Below are positions 44,166-55,299 of a stretch of DNA of 64,000 bases, piece by piece. The first letter of the stretch is position 1, and each line of letters opens with the position of its first letter. The translations under genes were made by a program, and so were the position numbers. Source of the DNA: Crotalaria pallida (taxonomy: Eukaryota; Streptophyta; Magnoliopsida; Fabales; Fabaceae); contig CM075653.1 of the NCBI GenBank assembly GCA_037953625.1, forward strand, positions 100,667,639-100,731,638, in the 5' to 3' direction. The notes beneath the pieces are model-generated. The model was not told where the DNA came from. It was given only the letters and a program-made list of their open reading frames with translations, and did no database searches.

Positions 44166-44444
44166 TGTAACGCCCCAAAAGTTAAATCCCCGATTAGGAA
44201 TTATAATTATATGTCTTGCATTAATTATTATAAAAATTATAACGTAATTTTTATATAATTGTGATGATTAGAATGTAATTGTAATAATTATAATGTGAAA
44301 TTAATTAAGAAATAATTAAAGGAAATTATTTCATTAATTAAAATATTTCATTTTATGAAAATAAAAGAAGTATTTAAAAGGGATTGAGAAAATGAAGGAA
44401 ATAAAATAAAATATTCAAAGATTTTTTTTCCAGAACTATACGAT

Positions 44445-44476
44445 CTAACCGGTTAGGATTATGTGTAACCGGTTAG
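44445..44476. promoter_or_regulatory. Upstream AACCGGTT palindrome pair of LTR B2
   Basis: CTAACCGGTTAG with its dyad at 44450.5 and TAACCGGTTAG at 44470.5, exactly 20 bp apart, near the LTR 5' end. Confidence 0.7.
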
Positions 44477-45524
44477 TGCACTCAGCAGAAACAGAGCTGA
44501 GGCGGTTTTGGATAAAAATCAAAGAGAAGAACACATTTTTGGTCTAAAATCCAGCCACCTTGACCTGAAACACGTCTTGTCTCTTATGAGAACGAGTGGT
44601 GATGAGTGTTGGTGACTTAAACCAAGTTTAAGCCACACAATTCACTCCCAACATTTCATATAATTGCTTTCTGAACCCTACACTTGTCTTACTTCATTTA
44701 CTCATCTCTGAAGCACCAACACAAGTAAATCTTATATGAAATTGAAGCTCTCTGAACCCTCTTGAAGTGGAAACAAATCCCATCTAATTTCGTGTACCAT
44801 AGAGAAAGATATAAGCCTCACAACTTGACTCTATTAATGCTGTAAAACAGAGCAAGAATCAGTTCTTGGAGCTCTCTTTCTTGATTTCGTTTGGTAAGCT
44901 CAGACTACCTTAGAGTCTCAAATTTATTTTAATTTCGAGTTCATGTATTCTAGTATAAATTTCAATCTTTAGTCTCGAGTTTACCTAGCTTATTGATGTT
45001 GAAAGTCTCTGATGAACATACCCTGTTGAAACTGAAAAACAGAGTTGCAGCTGAGGTGTGGCTTTATCCCAAAACGTGTTAATCCTAATTTCTTGCTTCC
45101 AATTCGGTTCCTACAGCTTCAATAGGTAAGGGAGAAGATATTTATTTGCTAGAATGATAATTACTGGACTTGGAATGTAGAGGAGCTTTACAAGCTCAAG
45201 GGCAATATGTTTTGAATTGGGACTTTGGCTTGGAGGCCATAATAGGGTATTGGACATGTTATATTAACTTAATATGAGCTGAAGAAACTGAAAACTTGAC
45301 ATGAGCAGCTATGGAAATGATTTTGGTATATTGAATGCCAAATATGTGATTATGTGTGCACTTGATGAATTATGTATAAATTTCATGAAGTTGATGTTCA
45401 TTACTGGTCTAAACATGTTTGAATATGGTCAAATATGTTCTGTGAATGATTGATAAGGATTGAAAATTAGAGGGTGCTGAATCTGTGCTTAAAAGTGACA
45501 TTTCAGAACTGAAAACAACACGAC

Positions 45525-45637
45525 CTAACCGGTTACTGAGTTTTCTAATTGGTTAGATGTTGTACAATTGGAAAAGAGGGAAATTTGAATTAAATAATAC
45601 AGTGGCTAACCGGTTACCGGATCTTCTAACCGGTTAG
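45525..45637. promoter_or_regulatory. Second AACCGGTT palindrome cluster of LTR B2
   Basis: Two pairs: dyads 45530.5 and 45550.5 (second slightly decayed, CTAATTGGTTAG), and 45611.5 and 45631.5. Both spacings are 20 bp. The cluster is about 400 bp after donor 2. The copia-like element inserted directly after the last palindrome. Confidence 0.7.
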
Positions 45638-45789
45638 ATGAGGAAATCGCAATTGGTGGTTGGAGAGACTTAGGAACCCTAGGAATACACCTAGAAGGGG
45701 GGGTTGAATAGGTGTTGAAGCTGCTTTGAAAGATTTTCAAACGAAACAAATCTAAACAATCAAAACAAATGATTTTTACAAATTCTACA

Positions 45790-45860
45790 GTACTTAATCG
45801 ATTAAGCAAGTCGTGTACTCGAGTAGTACTCGATTAAGCTTGAACTTAATCGATTAAATA
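45790..45860. promoter_or_regulatory. Palindrome quadruplet in copia LTR, downstream cluster
   Basis: CTTAATCGATTAAG, ACTCGAGT, ACTCGATTAAG and CTTAATCGATTAA have dyads at 45799.5, 45820.5, 45831.5 and 45851.5 (21-11-20). The upstream cluster at 46795-46860 has the same order and spacing (dyads 46801.5, 46822.5, 46833.5, 46853.5). Both recur in the other LTR. Confidence 0.7.
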
Positions 45861-46794
45861 TGACAGAAAACAGAAAAATCAATTTTCATTCGAATACGAA
45901 AATCAATCAATTCACATGCAAGATCAGAGATTCAGCGGAAATGATTAACACCTATATTCTTATTGATTAACCTAGTTATGAAAATGATTTTCCCTTTATC
46001 AATTTGAACAATTAAAGATTCAATTCAATCAATTATGAAAATCAATCTTTCTAGGTTTTCAATCAAGAACGCAATCAAATGACTTGAATATAAAGAGTAA
46101 GAGTTTAGAGATACGACACAGTGATTTATCCTGGTTCACTTTCATCCACTTGAAAGCTACATCCAGTCCCCTCTTCAACCAAGAGAGATTCTTCACTATG
46201 AGGAATTAGAGTTCTCAAATTACAAGTGATTGCCTCACAAGACTCCCTTCTTGCTAGCCTACAAGAGATAACCGACACCCTTGCCTTGTAATCCTATTGA
46301 TCTTCTCTCTAATCTAACCTCTACCCCTTGTTGATAATCGACACAACAAGTCTTCAATTGCTTGATGATAATCCACACACCAAGGCTTCACTTTGCTTGA
46401 TTCACAACCAAGACTTCTTCTTCTCCAATGAGATTTGCTTGATGATAATCGACACACCAAGGCTTCTTTGTTTGTTGTAGTGGCTTGCCTTATTGCAAAG
46501 ATTACAACACAATAGAAAACACAAAATAATCCTATGAATCTCAATCAAGAGTTATGACAATTCACCATAAGAGATTCAAAGGTTCTTGATCAAAGAATAT
46601 GAAAATATAAAAGCTTTGATCTTTGAAAATGAGAGAGAATAGAGTGGCTTGATTCTTTGTAAAACTTGTATGAAAATGATTCTAACTCATCACAAATAAT
46701 AGGAAAAGGTTTATATAGAATACCCAAAAGTTGTAGCACTTAAAAACTAATTTTGAGAAGTGAAAAACGTATTTTAAAAATCAGTTCAGCAGTA

Positions 46795-46860
46795 CTTAAT
46801 CGATTAAGCAAGTCTTGTACTCGAGTAGTACTCGATTAAGTTATCACTTAATCGATTAAG
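46795..46860. promoter_or_regulatory. Palindrome quadruplet in copia LTR, promoter-proximal cluster
   Basis: Same four motifs and 21-11-20 spacing as at 45790-45860. In the element's (minus) direction it lies 80-140 bp upstream of the TATA box at about 46713-46722, the position of the upstream palindrome cluster in the gypsy LTRs. Confidence 0.7.
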
Positions 46861-47224
46861 TTGGTACTGCACATGTTCAAAACTTGTTTTCTCAAAATCC
46901 AACCTTTCCTTTAAAACCTTTAAGCCACCTATTGATTCTAGGTTAAGTGAAAACTCAAATTATGATTTAATCATGACTTATGAATGAGATTCACTACCCT
47001 CTATAATAATCTACCCAAGATAAAAAACCTATGAAGCTTGAGAGGCAAAAGATAAAAGAAATACAAATATACTCAAACTTAGGTCTTCATGAGCTTGCTT
47101 TCTCTCTTCTTTATTTGATGTTTGTTGTTGCTTGTTGAGCTTGAAACTTGATCAACACTTGTAGCTTGTTCAAAAACACTTTGTCATTATCAAAACATTC
47201 ATCATGTTCATCATGAAACTAACA

Positions 47225-47238
47225 ATCTCCCCCTTTTT
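47225..47238 (-). other. Polypurine tract of copia-like element
   Basis: On the minus strand AAAAAGGGGGAGAT ends exactly where the 3' LTR begins (TGTTAGTTTC). This is the usual copia tract. Confidence 0.85.
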
Positions 47239-48037
47239 GAAAATGACAATCCATGTTTTGAAATCATTTGAAGTTGTTGATGCTTGAAAAATTTGATCAC
47301 TTGAGAAGACTCTTTCTCCCTCTCAATCAATGCTATAACACTTGAATCCAATTGAGATAGAAGCTTGATTCTCCCCCTATCTTCAACAACTTAGCTCAAC
47401 CTACATAAAAACAACAAAACAACCTTTCTCCAAAATATAATATCATATTTCTCTCATATTTCTCTCATGTTTTGAAAACATACCATTTCTCCCCCTTTGA
47501 GAAACATTTCATTTAATTCAAAACATCATATTTCTCCCCCTTTGGCATTATCAAAAAGTAATATATACCAATTGAAATATAACATCTAAGCCAAGGTAAG
47601 AAATCAATGATCATTTCTTCACAACATTGATACCAATTGAACAAATACAATAGAGCTATACTTTGAAATGTGATATCAATTGGTAAGAGAATATAACAAT
47701 GAAATATAATACCAATTGAGAACTAAAAAGATCATAATATCACTTAACAAAGAAGATATCAATTGTAAAGAAGAATCAATAATCACAAAAACATGATAAT
47801 CAACTAATAATCTCTCAATGATACAAATTGAATTAACTAAACATTTAGAAAAGTAATATCAATTGAGAAGATACCAATTGAGATAATATATCAATATCAA
47901 ATATTACCACTTTGTAGGACATTCACTTAAGATGCAAGTGTGATACCAATTGAAGATGTGAATATAGACATTCATAGTTGAGACCAATTGAGAACATGTG
48001 TCATTCATTTGCATCTTCAATCAAACCTACAAAACAA
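47239..48037 (-). other. Noncoding 3' region with dispersed PBS-like motifs
   Basis: Between the gag stop and the polypurine tract there is no pol. Instead about nine copies of CAATTG in the context TCAATTGGTATCA (minus strand) occur, at centres near 47571, 47636, 47679, 47715, 47762, 47862, 47877, 47949 and 47987. The same string spans the LTR/PBS junction at 49890-49905. Further CTCCCCCTTT runs (about 47485, 47535) resemble extra polypurine tracts. Confidence 0.6.
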
Positions 48038-49828
48038 TCATGCTTTGCTTTTTGGTATCCAAATGGTTTTGGATCCATTTTTGTTAGTGTAGGGACTTTC
48101 ACCCTTTTTCATCCAAACAAAATTTCCTTTAGGTATACCATGCACTTTAACATAACACACATTTGAAGTATGTCCATGAGTACCACAATAGAAACATGTT
48201 GGAGGATTTGAAAAATCAACTTTAGAAAAATCAACAACATTTCTATGAGATTTACTCTTAGCATTAGTATAACCCAAACCAAACTTGTTTGAATTTTCTC
48301 TTTGAAAATTTAACAATGTGCGCAATCTAATATCACAAATGGTGAAACTTGCAAGCTTATTTTTCAAAATATCATTTTCATCCTTGAGCAACTTGCAACT
48401 CTCACAATCAACCACAACATTCAATCTACTAGCACAATCACAAGAAGAACTAGCATAGATAAGATCAAGAGTTTCATTTTCAAGATTAAGCTCATCAACT
48501 TTTTTTTGAAGATCTAAAATCTCTTTTTGATGTTTCAAAATGAGCTTCTTTCTTTCAATGTTTTTCAAAGCTAGTTTTTCAAGTTGTTCATACATTTCTT
48601 CATAAGCATTATGTAACAATTCATATTTAGAAGAAATTTCGGATTTAGATTCACTTACATTGCTATCCTCGCTTTGATAACTTGATTCATCATTTGAACT
48701 TTGTTCTTCATCATCTACTAGAGTTATCAAGTTGAGATAAGCAACTTCTTCATCATCCGAAGAACTATTTGATGTGCTTTTCTTGTTATCTTCATCACTA
48801 TCCCAAACTATGTATGCTCTTTTAGATTTAGAATTTTTCCTGTCTTTCTCCTTCTTCTTGAGATACCTAGAGCATGAATACTTGAGATGACCGGGTTTTC
48901 CACATTCATGGCAAACTACACCTTCTTTTGATGTCTTGGTCTTGTAGTGTGGGGAATCCTTCTCTTTACTTTTGTCCTTGTTCAACCTTCCTTTTCTCCT
49001 TAGAAACTTGTCAAACTCTTTTAACAAAAGTTTCATGTCTTTTTCATCAACATCGGAATCGGAATCTTCACTATCATCATCATCGGAACTATCTTTCTTT
49101 TTATATGCACTTTTGACTCTAAGAGCAAGTCCTTTCCTTGATTTGTTCTTATCCGACTCTTCATTGATACTTAATCGTCCAAGCTCCATTTCATGTTCTT
49201 GAAGCTTTCCGAAAAGTGTTGCTAGATCCATAGCATCCAAATTTTTAGATTCAACAATAGCCGTTACTTTTGGTTGCCAATTCCTGTCTAAACATCTCAA
49301 CACTTTGTTAGAAAGTTCACCTTGTAGAAAAGTTTTACCAAGAGCAAGTAAATGATTTATAATATGAGTAAAACGCTTTTGCATATCATTTATAGATTCA
49401 TTTGGAAGCATATGAAACAATTCATAATCACGCATTAAAGCATTCAATCTAGCTCTCCTAACCTCACTAGTTCCTTCATGAGTCACTTGTAAAGTGTCCC
49501 ACATTTCCTTAGCACTAGAACATTGAGAAACTCTAAAGAACTCGTCATAGGATAAAGCGGATGTAATGATATTCTTTGCTTTATAATCATATTGTACTTT
49601 CTTTCTATCATCATCCTTCCACTTATCCTCGGGGATCAATTGTTCTACACCTTCAACTAAACTAGAGGGGATATGAGGACCTTTTTCAACTACTTTCCAA
49701 ATTTCACTATCTATGGCTTGGATAAAGATTTTCATTCTAACTTTCCAATATGCATAGCCTTCTCCGGCAAACAATGGAGGACGACTTATTGAAGCACCTT
49801 CACCACCAAAGGGATTCGTAGAACCCAT
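48038..49828 (-). CDS. Gag protein of copia-like, gag-only element
   Basis: 596 codons, uninterrupted, ATG at 49828. The N-terminus has a copia gag (UBN2-type) fold signature: PPLFAGEGYAYWKVRMKIFI, W..V..G, AKEMWDTLQVTHEGTSEVR, LNALMRDYELFHMLPNESI, ITSAL and VLRCLDRNWQPKV. A zinc knuckle CHECGKPGHLKYSC (about residue 310) and a second CFYCGTHGHTSNVC near the C-terminus are present, with an acidic linker and a coiled-coil-like Glu/Lys/Leu stretch (about 400-460) between them. It would form the particle and bind RNA. No protease, integrase, RT or RNase H follows, so the element must rely on another element's enzymes. This matches gag-only (TR-GAG) elements. The open frame and near-identical LTRs argue for recent activity. 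Confidence 0.92.
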   Translation of the reverse strand: MGSTNPFGGEGASISRPPLFAGEGYAYWKVRMKIFIQAIDSEIWKVVEKGPHIPSSLVEGVEQLIPEDKWKDDDRKKVQYDYKAKNIITSALSYDEFFRVSQCSSAKEMWDTLQVTHEGTSEVRRARLNALMRDYELFHMLPNESINDMQKRFTHIINHLLALGKTFLQGELSNKVLRCLDRNWQPKVTAIVESKNLDAMDLATLFGKLQEHEMELGRLSINEESDKNKSRKGLALRVKSAYKKKDSSDDDDSEDSDSDVDEKDMKLLLKEFDKFLRRKGRLNKDKSKEKDSPHYKTKTSKEGVVCHECGKPGHLKYSCSRYLKKKEKDRKNSKSKRAYIVWDSDEDNKKSTSNSSSDDEEVAYLNLITLVDDEEQSSNDESSYQSEDSNVSESKSEISSKYELLHNAYEEMYEQLEKLALKNIERKKLILKHQKEILDLQKKVDELNLENETLDLIYASSSCDCASRLNVVVDCESCKLLKDENDILKNKLASFTICDIRLRTLLNFQRENSNKFGLGYTNAKSKSHRNVVDFSKVDFSNPPTCFYCGTHGHTSNVCYVKVHGIPKGNFVWMKKGESPYTNKNGSKTIWIPKSKA

Positions 49829-49885
49829 TGCGATTTTCTTAAAGGATCTTTACGAAAAAGCTCTTATGCTCGTGTCTTTCGACCG

Positions 49886-49900
49886 AGCTCTGATACCAAT
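49886..49900 (-). other. Primer-binding site of copia-like element
   Basis: Minus strand ATTGGTATCAGAGCTC directly after the 5' LTR end. TGGTATCAGAGC is complementary to the 3' end of initiator Met tRNA, the usual primer for plant copia elements. Confidence 0.88.
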
Positions 49901-51486
49901 TGAGGAAATCGCAATTGGTGGTTGGAGAGACTTAGGAACCCTAGGAATACACCTAGAAGGGGGGGTTGAATAGGTGTTGAAGCTGCCTTGAAAGATTTTC
50001 AAACGAAACAAATCTAAACAATCAAAACAAATGATTTTTACAAATTCTACAGTACTTAATCGATTAAGCAAGTCGTGTACTCGAGTAGTACTCGATTAAG
50101 CTTGAACTTAATCGATTAAATATGACAGAAAACAGAAAAATCAATTTTCATTCGAATACGAAAATCAATCAATTCACATGCAAGATCAGAGATTCAGCGG
50201 AAATGATTAACACCTATATTCTTATTGATTAACCTAGTTATGAAAATGATTTTCCCTTTATCAATTTGAACAATTAAAGATTCAATTCAATCAATTATGA
50301 AAATCAATCTTTCTAGGTTTTCAATCAAGAACGCAATCAAATGACTTGAATATAAAGAGTAAGAGTTTAGAGATACGACACAGTGATTTATCCTGGTTCA
50401 CTTTCATCCACTTGAAAGCTACATCCAGTCCCCTCTTCAACCAAGAGAGATTCTTCACTATGAGGAATTAGAGTTCTCAAATTACAAGTGATTGCCTCAC
50501 AAGACTCCCTTCTTGCTAGCCTACAAGAGATAACCGACACCCTTGCCTTGTAATCCTATTGATCTTCTCTCTAATCTAACCTCTACCCCTTGTTGATAAT
50601 CGACACAACAAGTCTTCAATTGCTTGATGATAATCCACACACCAAGGCTTCACTTTGCTTGATTCACAACCAAGACTTCTTCTTCTCCAATGAGATTTGC
50701 TTGATGATAATCGACACACCAAGGCTTCTTTGTTTGTTGTAGTGGCTTGCCTTATTGCAAAGATTACAACACAATAGAAAACACAAAATAATCCTATGAA
50801 TCTCAATCAAGAGTTATGACAATTCACCATAAGAGATTCAAAGGTTCTTGATCAAAGAATATGAAAATATAAAAGCTTTGATCTTTGAAAATGAGAGAGA
50901 ATAGAGTGGCTTGATTCTTTGTAAAACTTGTATGAAAATGATTCTAACTCATCACAAATAATAGGAAAAGGTTTATATAGAATACCCAAAAGTTGTAGCA
51001 CTTAAAAACTAATTTTGAGAAGTGAAAAACGTATTTTAAAAATCAGTTCAGCAGTACTTAATCGATTAAGCAAGTCTTGTACTCGAGTAGTACTCGATTA
51101 AGTTATCACTTAATCGATTAAGTTGGTACTGCACATGTTCAAAACTTGTTTTCTCAAAATCCAACCTTTCCTTTAAAACCTTTAAGCCACCTATTGATTC
51201 TAGGTTAAGTGAAAACTCAAATTATGATTTAATCATGACTTATGAATGAGATTCACTACCCTCTATAATAATCTACCCAAGATAAAAAACCTATGAAGCT
51301 TGAGAGGCAAAAGATAAAAGAAATACAAATATACTCAAACTTAGGTCTTCATGAGCTTGCTTTCTCTCTTCTTTATTTGATGTTTGTTGTTGCTTGTTGA
51401 GCTTGAAACTTGATCAACACTTGTAGCTTGTTCAAAAACACTTTGTCATTATCAAAACATTCATCATGTTCATCATGAAACTAACA
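49901..51486 (-). mobile_element. 5' LTR of gag-only copia-like element
   Basis: 1586 bp, nearly identical to 45639-47224, including both palindrome quadruplets. Right flank TTAGA (51487-51491) completes the 5-bp duplication. The near-zero divergence indicates a very recent insertion into LTR B2. Confidence 0.93.
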
Positions 51487-51756
51487 TTAGATACTGTAGA
51501 AAAATCTGAAAAGTGTTATTTTTCAAATTTAACATTTCACTAATATTTTTAATTAATATTTTTAAGTTTAAAAATATTTATTTTATTAAAAATGTTACTT
51601 TTGGAGTCACTTTCTTTTAGCATCAATTCAATACCAAGTAAAGGATTTAAAGTCAATCCTAATCTATTGATTGAGATGGAAATCATGCATGGTGATAATG
51701 AGTTAAGATAGGATAGTATGAAAAGACGTTTACTCCCAGTTGTTTTTCCTACTTAG

Positions 51757-51962
51757 AACCGTTTCGTACGTTCCCGATAAACGTAAATTGAATCGTTTGG
51801 TACGTTCTTGATAAACGTAAATTGAACCATTTGGTACGTTCTCGATAAACGTAAATTGAACTGTTTGGTACGTTCACGATAAACGTAAATTGAATTGTTT
51901 GGTACATTCTCGATAAACGTAAATTGAATCGTTTGGTACGTTCTCGATAAACGTAAATTGCT
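51757..51962 (+). repeat. Minisatellite, six ~36-bp units, in LTR B2
   Basis: Six units of CGATAAACGTAAATTGAAYY followed by GTTTGGTACGTTCT, with few changes. The array is in the proposed leader intron. It corresponds to the decayed array in LTR B1. Confidence 0.88.
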
Positions 51963-52229
51963 AAATGCACGATATTCGTAGAACATTCCAAAGGAACTTG
52001 CATTGAGCATTCACATTGCATTGCATTGCACATGCATTAGAAAAATAAATTATTGCTTGATATTTATTATTTAATAATTATTGATTGATTATTTGAGTTT
52101 GCCTATATGCTTATGTGACTTTAATTGCTACTTGACTATTTGTGCTTGTTTATTCCTAGTTCATTTAATTACTCCTTTGTATGTGAATGACACTGTCCTA
52201 CTCCCTTTGCCCTAATTATTTGTTAGGTG

Positions 52230-52517
52230 ATGTCTCGGTACCTGGCTTGCCTGGAGATGCGTCCCGTGAGAGGGATGTGGGAGTATGAGGAGCATAGGGC
52301 CACCTTCGAGAGGGGGAGGTGGAACTGATCATTCGCCACCCAAACCCCCTGGCCTACATGCGTCCTCGTCGGTTCCGCATACCTATGATATACGCTCAGC
52401 ATATACCTCCTGCTTTTACTTATCGACATGGTACTCCACCACCCCAGCCTGCACGTCGTCGTTCGGATTTTCGTTTCAGGCCAGCTGCTCCCTCTCGCAC
52501 TCTTCAGGAGAAAGTTG
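52230..52517 (+). pseudogene. LTR-encoded conserved ORF (LTR B2 copy), frameshifted and truncated
   Basis: ATG at 52230 after the acceptor GTTAG (52226). It reads MSRYLACLEMRPVRGMWEYE, then EHRATFE, where one extra G near 52313 shifts the frame. The conserved sequence continues in the next frame (GEVELIIRHPNP, MRPRRFRIPMIYAQHIPP, YRHGTPPPQPARRR) until LTR C inserts after LQEKVV. Very close to the LTR B1 copy. It cannot make a full protein. Confidence 0.75.
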
Positions 52518-55110
52518 TGTAACATCCTTAATTTAAAATGCTTAATATAATGTGAATTATGCAAGTTATTGTATTAAGTTGAGATGGATTTATGAGACTC
52601 ATAAGATTAAGAGATAGGATTTAGTATAGAAAACATAGCCTAAGGGGTATGGGAACTAAGGAAAATGTTCTAGAGTTAGAAACTATGAGAAGATGGAAAA
52701 ACAGCAAAGTAATCGATTACTGTTGGTGAGTTAATCGATTACGAGCTCTCAGCCAAAAATGTACCAAAATGTTGCATTGAAGGGTAATCGATTACTCTTG
52801 GGCAAGTAATCGATTACTGAGCCTCTTCTGAAAACACCAAAATTGTTGCATCAAGTTGTAATCGATTACTTAAAGTAATCGATTACAAGGCCTCAGGTTG
52901 GAAGACATAAAAATGATGCATTGAAGCATTAATCGATTACCTGGCCAGGGTAATCGATTACTATCTGGGTATGTACAAAAAAAAAGATGAAAAGGGGTGG
53001 TACGTGTGACACTCTCCAACCACACAAAGAGAATCTTATTTTAGGGCTTTAATTCTCCACCACATGTTTATTTCCTTTACAAATAAATAAAACACCACTC
53101 TTTCTCATTCTCATTCATTTTCTTCCATCAACAACTCTCTCTCTTCTTTTCTCTCCTCCCCCCTACGAGTTCCACCTTCTTCCACCAAGAACCAAGTTGA
53201 GTTCTTCTTCCCTTGCAAGATCATCAAGCCATTAACAAGCTTAATAGGTACAACTTGCTTCTCCTTTCTCTCTCTACATACTCCATACGAATTCTCTCCC
53301 TCTTACTCATGGGGTATTTGAGTTTCTCTCTCTTCTTCCCATCTTCTTGTGAAATTCAAATTTCCCTTTCCATTATGCCACAATCTCATCATCATTCTAT
53401 TTCTATGGCTTAGGGAAGGTCATCATCACTCTTCTCCTTTTCTTGCCTTTGGAGCTTTGGTTTTGGGGAGTGCTTGAAGCTAGGGCTTGGGTTTTCACTC
53501 TCTCTCCTTGATTAAGGTAAGGGGGTGGGTGTTGGTTTGGTCTAGAAATGGGTATCCCTATAGTTATAATGATTTTCTAGGAGTTATGTGGTTATAAAAA
53601 TTAAGGAGAAAACCCTAGGTAGTGATTTAGGGCATGGTTAATATAAGAAAAATGAATGCATACAAATGAACTTAGAAAATATATCTAGAAAGTGATATGT
53701 AGTATGGAACTTTGAATGTGAGTTTATGTTGAATATTTGGTGATTTGATTATGATTATGTTGGTAAAATGATTATTGTGAATTATATGTGGGATTTACTT
53801 GGTCATGGCTAATTATGTTTATTTGTTAAGAATGTAAAGTGACAATATGGATATAGTGCATTATATGTGTTCATTGAAATGGGAATGGATTATAATTTGA
53901 TTTCTTATGGAATGGTGAGTTTGTGATAATTAATGGACTGGAATTGTTGAGAATGAAATATGGTAATGGTAACTTAAGTGGAAACTGATCAGTGGGGCCC
54001 GGAACACTAGGTACCCGGCTAGGTGTTCCAATTACCTGTTAGGGCCAATTACCTGTCAGGCCAATTACCCATCAGGCCAAACCGCCCTGTAGGCGCCGGG
54101 TGACCCACAGGATCAGTTTTCCACACCAATAATTGAAATGGATAATGGAATGGTAAAAATGTACATAGTCCTACAGGTTATGGTCTAGATGGGTGTAAAG
54201 TCCTGGGCAGGTGTTTCAAGTTCCTAGACAGGTGTTCCAATTACCTAGCGGGTAATCCAAATCCTAGTGGTGTACAAATAAAAAGGAAAAAGGGAAGTGT
54301 TTGCAGATCACTGTCTGTGGTTGCTTACACTGTGTGTGTAGATCTCTGCTTGGGGTTACACACATTAATGGAAAATGAATAATGAAAATGTAAAAAGGAA
54401 AAAGGATAAAAGAAAAGGAAAGGGATTATGAAATAGAATTTGAAAAGGAAATAAATTAGATGAAGAATCATGGAAATGCTAAACCTTAGAAATGGAATGT
54501 TAATTTTGTGATAAGGTGTATTGTGCTATAAATGGTATTTTGCTAATTGTGTTTGGCCTAGTGGATTTGTTATGTCTATATGGAAACTGCAATTCTATTT
54601 CATGTGCAATGCTCACTCCCTTAACATTTTTCAGGTTCAGAGCTTGAGCTAGCACAGCCCCCGGCCGAGCAGGTGTGCTCTCCCTCACAGGGAGAGTAGG
54701 GTTATTATGGGCATTAGAGTTTTATTAGACCTAATCCTCCTTTATTCTTTTGATGTATATGGGATGTATATATTTTTGGGAGAGGCTTAGGATATTATTT
54801 TTGACATAGTCATAGGTTGTGCATCATGCTAGATGTACTTAGTGTCTTCCGCTGATACTCTGAACATTGGTATAGACTGCTATATTTTGCGCCCATGAGG
54901 CACTTATATGATGCATATATATAAGATGAAGCCCTGCTGGCTACTTGTTATATTTGATGATGTTATTCAAAGGATAATTTTTTGGAAAAGTCCGAAAAAC
55001 AGACAAAACTCCGTCCGTTTGACGGTAGATTTCAATTAATTAAAAGGGAATTTTTCAGTACACTAATTTAATGTATGGGTAATTATGGGTAAATTATCTA
55101 AGGTGTTACA
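52518..55110 (+). mobile_element. LTR C, 5' LTR of a gypsy element (2.59 kb)
   Basis: TGTAACATCC to AAGGTGTTACA, followed by an initiator-tRNA primer-binding site at 55115, so this is a 5' LTR. Layout: eight AATCGATT palindromes at 52709-52964, a TATA-like CAAATAAATA near 53080, a pyrimidine-rich leader (CTCTCTCTCTT), AAG|GTAAGGG donor near 53519 followed by TCTAGAAATG, short ACCTGTNAGGCCAATT repeats at 54000-54250, and the branch-point/acceptor CTCACTCCC..TTTTCAG at 54612-54634. No conserved ORF follows the acceptor: the frame meets TAG within six codons. Confidence 0.9.
52709..52964. promoter_or_regulatory. Eight AATCGATT palindromes in four pairs, LTR C
   Basis: GTAATCGATTAC sites with dyads near 52714.5, 52736.5, 52789.5, 52811.5, 52863.5, 52880.5, 52934.5 and 52955.5. 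Pair spacings are 22, 22, 17 and 21 bp. The pairs repeat every 71-75 bp within a degenerate tandem unit that also contains TGTTGCATTGAAG. The array lies about 120 bp upstream of the TATA-like box. Confidence 0.75.
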
Positions 55111-55114
55111 TTTA

Positions 55115-55126
55115 TGGTATCAGAGC
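55115..55126 (+). other. Primer-binding site of gypsy element C
   Basis: TGGTATCAGAGC, complementary to the 3' end of initiator Met tRNA, four bases after LTR C. Confidence 0.88.
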
Positions 55127-55299
55127 AGTGTCCCTCGGCCATGGAGTGTGGACTCACTACTCCAAGGGTTACTCACCGAGCGAGTAACCAAAGTAAAGAG
55201 TTTAGTGTCTAAGTTAGTTAGCATAGGTTGCATATAGTAATGTATATAATTGTTTAGTTATTAAATCTTTAACTGGCTGTCCCTCCATGAATTAACAGC

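Larger units (their letters stand above)
44166..45638 (+). mobile_element. LTR B2, left part
   Basis: Starts TGTAACGCCCCAAAAG with ATCCCCGATTAGG as in LTR B1. Contains the AACCGGTT pair at 44445-44476, donor 1 at 44894 (TTTG|GTAAGCTCAG), donor 2 near 45126 (G|GTAAGGG then GCTAGAATGAT) and the second palindrome cluster at 45525-45637. It is interrupted at 45638 by a copia-like element (duplication TTAGA) and resumes at 51492. Confidence 0.85.
45639..47224 (-). mobile_element. 3' LTR of gag-only copia-like element
   Basis: 1586 bp, TG..CA, the same length as the LTR at 49901-51486 and almost identical to it (I saw one C/T difference near 45719). Left flank TTAGA (45634-45638) is the target duplication. 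It contains two quadruplets of TCGA-centred palindromes (45799-45852, 46801-46854) with a TATA box (CTATATAAACC, minus, about 46713) between them. In the element's direction the next sequence outward is LTR B2. Confidence 0.93.
51487..52517 (+). mobile_element. LTR B2, right part
   Basis: Resumes LTR B2 after the copia insertion: AT-rich intron-like sequence, a minisatellite at 51757-51962, a branch-point/acceptor at 52200-52226 and the conserved ORF. It is cut at 52517, where LTR C begins, so its 3' end is not seen. Confidence 0.82.

Noticed and set aside
51749..52033. Minus-strand ORFs with FTFI/NVPN repeats in LTR B2
   Set aside because: They are translations of the 36-bp minisatellite and shift freely between frames.
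52709..52964. CRISPR-like array of regularly spaced repeats
   Set aside because: Repeats are 12-bp palindromes with related spacers in an LTR of a plant genome. This does not fit a CRISPR array.
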